Assembly (NCBI RefSeq): GCF_022808775.1
Contig: NZ_JAKZLA010000002.1
Span: 124,001 to 188,000, forward strand
DNA from: Geothrix terrae
GTDB lineage: Bacteria; Acidobacteriota; Holophagae; Holophagales; Holophagaceae
Direction: 5' to 3'
DNA length: 64,000 bases
The notes under the pieces were generated by a model that had not been told where the DNA came from, made no database searches, and saw only the letters and a list, made by a program, of their open reading frames with translations. Made by a program: the position numbers and the translations under genes. This document shows positions 62,191 through 64,000 of this stretch, piece by piece (the first letter of the stretch is position 1; each line of letters starts with the position of its first letter).

Positions 62191-62844
62191 ATGTGCCCCT
62201 CCGATGCCACCCCATCCCCCGACACCCGCGATGCCCTGATCGAGGCGGCCCTGACCTGCTTCGCCAAGTACGGCTACGAAGCCACCTCCATCCGGCTCGT
62301 GGCTTCCATGGCCGGAAAGAACTCGTCGCTCATCTCCTACTACTTCAAGAGCAAGGAGGGGCTGTACCGGGAGGTCTTCCGCTACGTGCTGGCCCACTTC
62401 GCCGCCAAGACGGGCGACGGGAGCCCCCCGGACCCGGCCACGGTGGATCCCCAGGATGGGCGGGCGCGCCTCCGTGCCCACATCCAGAGGGTCCTCCGCG
62501 GCGTGGACGCCCACTTCGACACCTCGGATCCCCTGCGGGAACCGGCCTGCCGCCTGTGGATGAACGAACTGCAGGCCCCCCGGCACGAGGTCAAGGACCT
62601 CCTCCAGGCGCGCATGGAGCCCTACGTCCGTGAAGCCCGGGCCTGCCTCCGGGCCATCCGTCCCGACCTGTCCCCCGAGGAGATCGACTTCTGGGGCATC
62701 GCCCTCCATGGCAGCTGCATCCACCATGCGCTGATGCCCGAGATCAAGCACCTGGCCTGGACTTCAGCCGACCCCTCGCTGACCCTCGAGGTCATGGCCG
62801 ACCGCCTGGCTGATTTCACTTATCACGGCCTCCGTCAGCGTTGA
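62191..62844 (+). CDS. TetR/AcrR-family regulator (second), likely control of the efflux operon
   Basis: 217 residues. HTH: LIEAALTCFAKYGYEATSIR, VASMAGKNSSLISYYFKSKEG. The C-terminal domain (RVLRGVDAHFDTSDPLREPA, GIALHGSCIHHALMPEI) is again CerR-like and related to the first TetR, perhaps an old duplication. ATG 62191 follows the palindrome; the frame is open to 62116 through that site. The efflux adaptor gene begins 72 bases downstream on the same strand, the usual order for a local repressor. Confidence 0.88.
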   Translation: MCPSDATPSPDTRDALIEAALTCFAKYGYEATSIRLVASMAGKNSSLISYYFKSKEGLYREVFRYVLAHFAAKTGDGSPPDPATVDPQDGRARLRAHIQRVLRGVDAHFDTSDPLREPACRLWMNELQAPRHEVKDLLQARMEPYVREARACLRAIRPDLSPEEIDFWGIALHGSCIHHALMPEIKHLAWTSADPSLTLEVMADRLADFTYHGLRQR

Positions 62845-62916
62845 TACTGACGATCCGTCGTTCCTGATTCCCCCTCAGGCAACCAGATTTTTCTCAGCCC
62901 TTCCTGGAGCACTCCC

Positions 62917-64000
62917 ATGCAGATTCCCTATCGAGGCGGAACGATCGTCGTCGCCGGCGTCCTGGTGGCAGGTGCGCTGACCATCGGTTGCGGCAAGAAG
63001 GAACAGGCGAAGGCCACGCCCGAGGTCTCCGTGGTGACCCTGCAGCCTGAAAAGGTCGCGATCACCTCCGAGCTTCCGGGACGGACGTCCGCGTTCCTCG
63101 TGGCCGAGGTCCATCCCCAGGTGAACGGCATCGTCCAGCAGCGGCTCTTCACCGAGGGGGCCGACGTGAAGCAGGGCGATGTGCTCTACCAGATCGACCC
63201 CAGGCCCTACCAGGCCGCCTACGACACGGCCGCCGCCGCCCTCGCCCGGGCCGAGGCCAACCTGCCCGCCATCCGGAAGCGCGCCGAGCGGTTCAAGGAG
63301 CTGCTCGCGGTCCACGCCGTGGGCCAGCAGGACTACGACGACGCCTCCGGCGCCCTCAAGCAGGCCGAGGCCGAGGTCCAGTCCCTGAAGGCCGGCGTCG
63401 AGTCCGCCCGCATCAACCTGGGCTACACCCGCATCACCGCGCCGATCTCGGGGCGCACGGGCAAGTCCAGCGTGACGCCCGGCGCCCTGGCCGCGGCCTA
63501 CCAGGGCGCCGCCTTCACCACCATCCAGCAGCTGGATCAGGTCTACGTGGATTCGCCCCAGTCCAGCGCCATCCTGCTCGGCATCCAGCGGAACCTGGCC
63601 GCCAACCGCATCAAGGGCAGCTCGGATTCCGCCCGCGTGAAGCTGCTGCTGGAGGACGGCACGCCCTATCCCCAGACGGGGATCCTGAAGTTCTCCGATG
63701 TGACCGTGGACCCCAGCACGGGCTCGCAGCTCCTGCGCATGGTCTTCCCGAACCCCCGCCATGTCCTGCTGCCGGGCATGTACGTCCGCGCCATCGTCGA
63801 GGAGGGCGTGGCCGAGCGGGCCATCCTGGTGCCCCAGCAGGGCGTCACCCGCGATCCCAAGGGGAACGCCATCGCCATGGTGGTGGACCCGTCCAACAAG
63901 ATCGAGCAGCGGACGCTCAAGGTGGACCGCGCCATCGGCTCGAAGTGGCTGGTCCTTGAAGGGCTCGCCGCCGGGGACCGCGTGGTCGTGGAAGGCCTGC
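62917..64000 (+). CDS. RND efflux periplasmic adaptor (membrane fusion protein), 3' end outside the window
   Basis: The open frame of 361 codons reaches the window edge. A lipoprotein-type signal ends LTIGCGKKEQ. The MFP pattern follows: SELPGRTSAFLVAEVHPQVN, a barrel-sandwich lipoyl half VQQRLFTEGADVKQGDVLYQ, a helical hairpin, then the second lipoyl half NLGYTRITAPISGRTG and the beta-barrel domain (VLLPGMYVRAIVEEG). It would link an inner-membrane RND pump to an outer-membrane channel; both genes presumably follow. GGAG lies eight bases before the ATG. Similar to AcrA/MexA. Confidence 0.93.
   Translation, partial: MQIPYRGGTIVVAGVLVAGALTIGCGKKEQAKATPEVSVVTLQPEKVAITSELPGRTSAFLVAEVHPQVNGIVQQRLFTEGADVKQGDVLYQIDPRPYQAAYDTAAAALARAEANLPAIRKRAERFKELLAVHAVGQQDYDDASGALKQAEAEVQSLKAGVESARINLGYTRITAPISGRTGKSSVTPGALAAAYQGAAFTTIQQLDQVYVDSPQSSAILLGIQRNLAANRIKGSSDSARVKLLLEDGTPYPQTGILKFSDVTVDPSTGSQLLRMVFPNPRHVLLPGMYVRAIVEEGVAERAILVPQQGVTRDPKGNAIAMVVDPSNKIEQRTLKVDRAIGSKWLVLEGLAAGDRVVVEGL

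Overview
The window is 64 kb of high-GC (about two-thirds G+C), densely packed bacterial chromosome. A low-GC accessory block lies between about 8.6 and 21.1 kb. The gene content (AmmeMemoRadiSam cluster, PilT, a DUF3373 outer-membrane porin beside a molybdopterin oxidoreductase operon, menaquinone-type UbiE/MenG, two long acyl-CoA dehydrogenases, AsnRS and AspRS) and the GC-rich style look like an acidobacterium of the Holophagaceae/Geothrix kind, Gram-negative and respiratory. That placement is an inference from memory of such genomes, not a measurement.

Layout. 0-8.2 kb: the C-terminal part of aspS, an Ig/NHL-propeller surface lipoprotein, the MEMO1/AMMECR1/radical-SAM trio, a PEBP-family protein, a flavin reductase, and a small SRPBCC-ArsR operon with two candidate operators, followed by a second SRPBCC gene. 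8.2-21.5 kb: an accessory island flanked by a broken and an intact copy of a SprT-like metalloprotease gene. It carries a AAA_13/RloC-like ATPase with a CxxC hook, a three-gene Rhs polymorphic-toxin module split over two secreted proteins plus a DUF4926 partner, and a phospholipase D-like gene that looks 5'-truncated. 21.5-32.4 kb: rsmI, a YdcF-like gene, a secreted repeat protein, typA, pilT, an HU-like gene, a PLP decarboxylase, a DUF493 gene and asnS. 32.4-38.7 kb: a CheY-like regulator, then pyrR-pyrB, an ORF6N-like gene and gpmI as a chain of overlapping genes, closely followed by a Cache/PAS sensor and a small P-loop protein that also overlap. 38.7-46.7 kb: two paralogous acyl-CoA dehydrogenases around ubiE/menG, a FecR/DUF6600 protein, a secreted protein and tatD. 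46.8-51.9 kb: a propeller sensor histidine kinase, moaA, a mobA-like gene and a thioredoxin-like [2Fe-2S] ferredoxin. 52.0-60.1 kb: a respiratory cluster (cytochrome c, DUF3373 porin, PsrA/B/C-like enzyme, TorD chaperone, NtrC-type regulator) behind a CRP/FNR-like palindrome. 60.2-64 kb: a MerR regulator, tRNA-Pro(GGG), two TetR regulators and the start of an RND efflux adaptor.

The molybdenum-cofactor genes (moaA, mobA-like) lie just before the molybdoenzyme operon and plausibly supply its cofactor. The second TetR gene, with a palindrome just before it, probably controls itself and the efflux operon that follows.

Two observations stand out. First, the Rhs toxin is split into a YD-repeat protein and a separate signal-peptide-bearing PKD/Ig-RHS-core-toxin protein, with translational coupling and an overlapping immunity-type gene. 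Second, several genes (SprT-like, rsmI, asnS, the MerR gene and weakly typA, plus the tRNA-Pro T arm) have their terminal segment duplicated in the adjacent intergenic space. In two of these cases the same repeat element sits between the copies, which suggests a mobile or recombinogenic intergenic repeat family.
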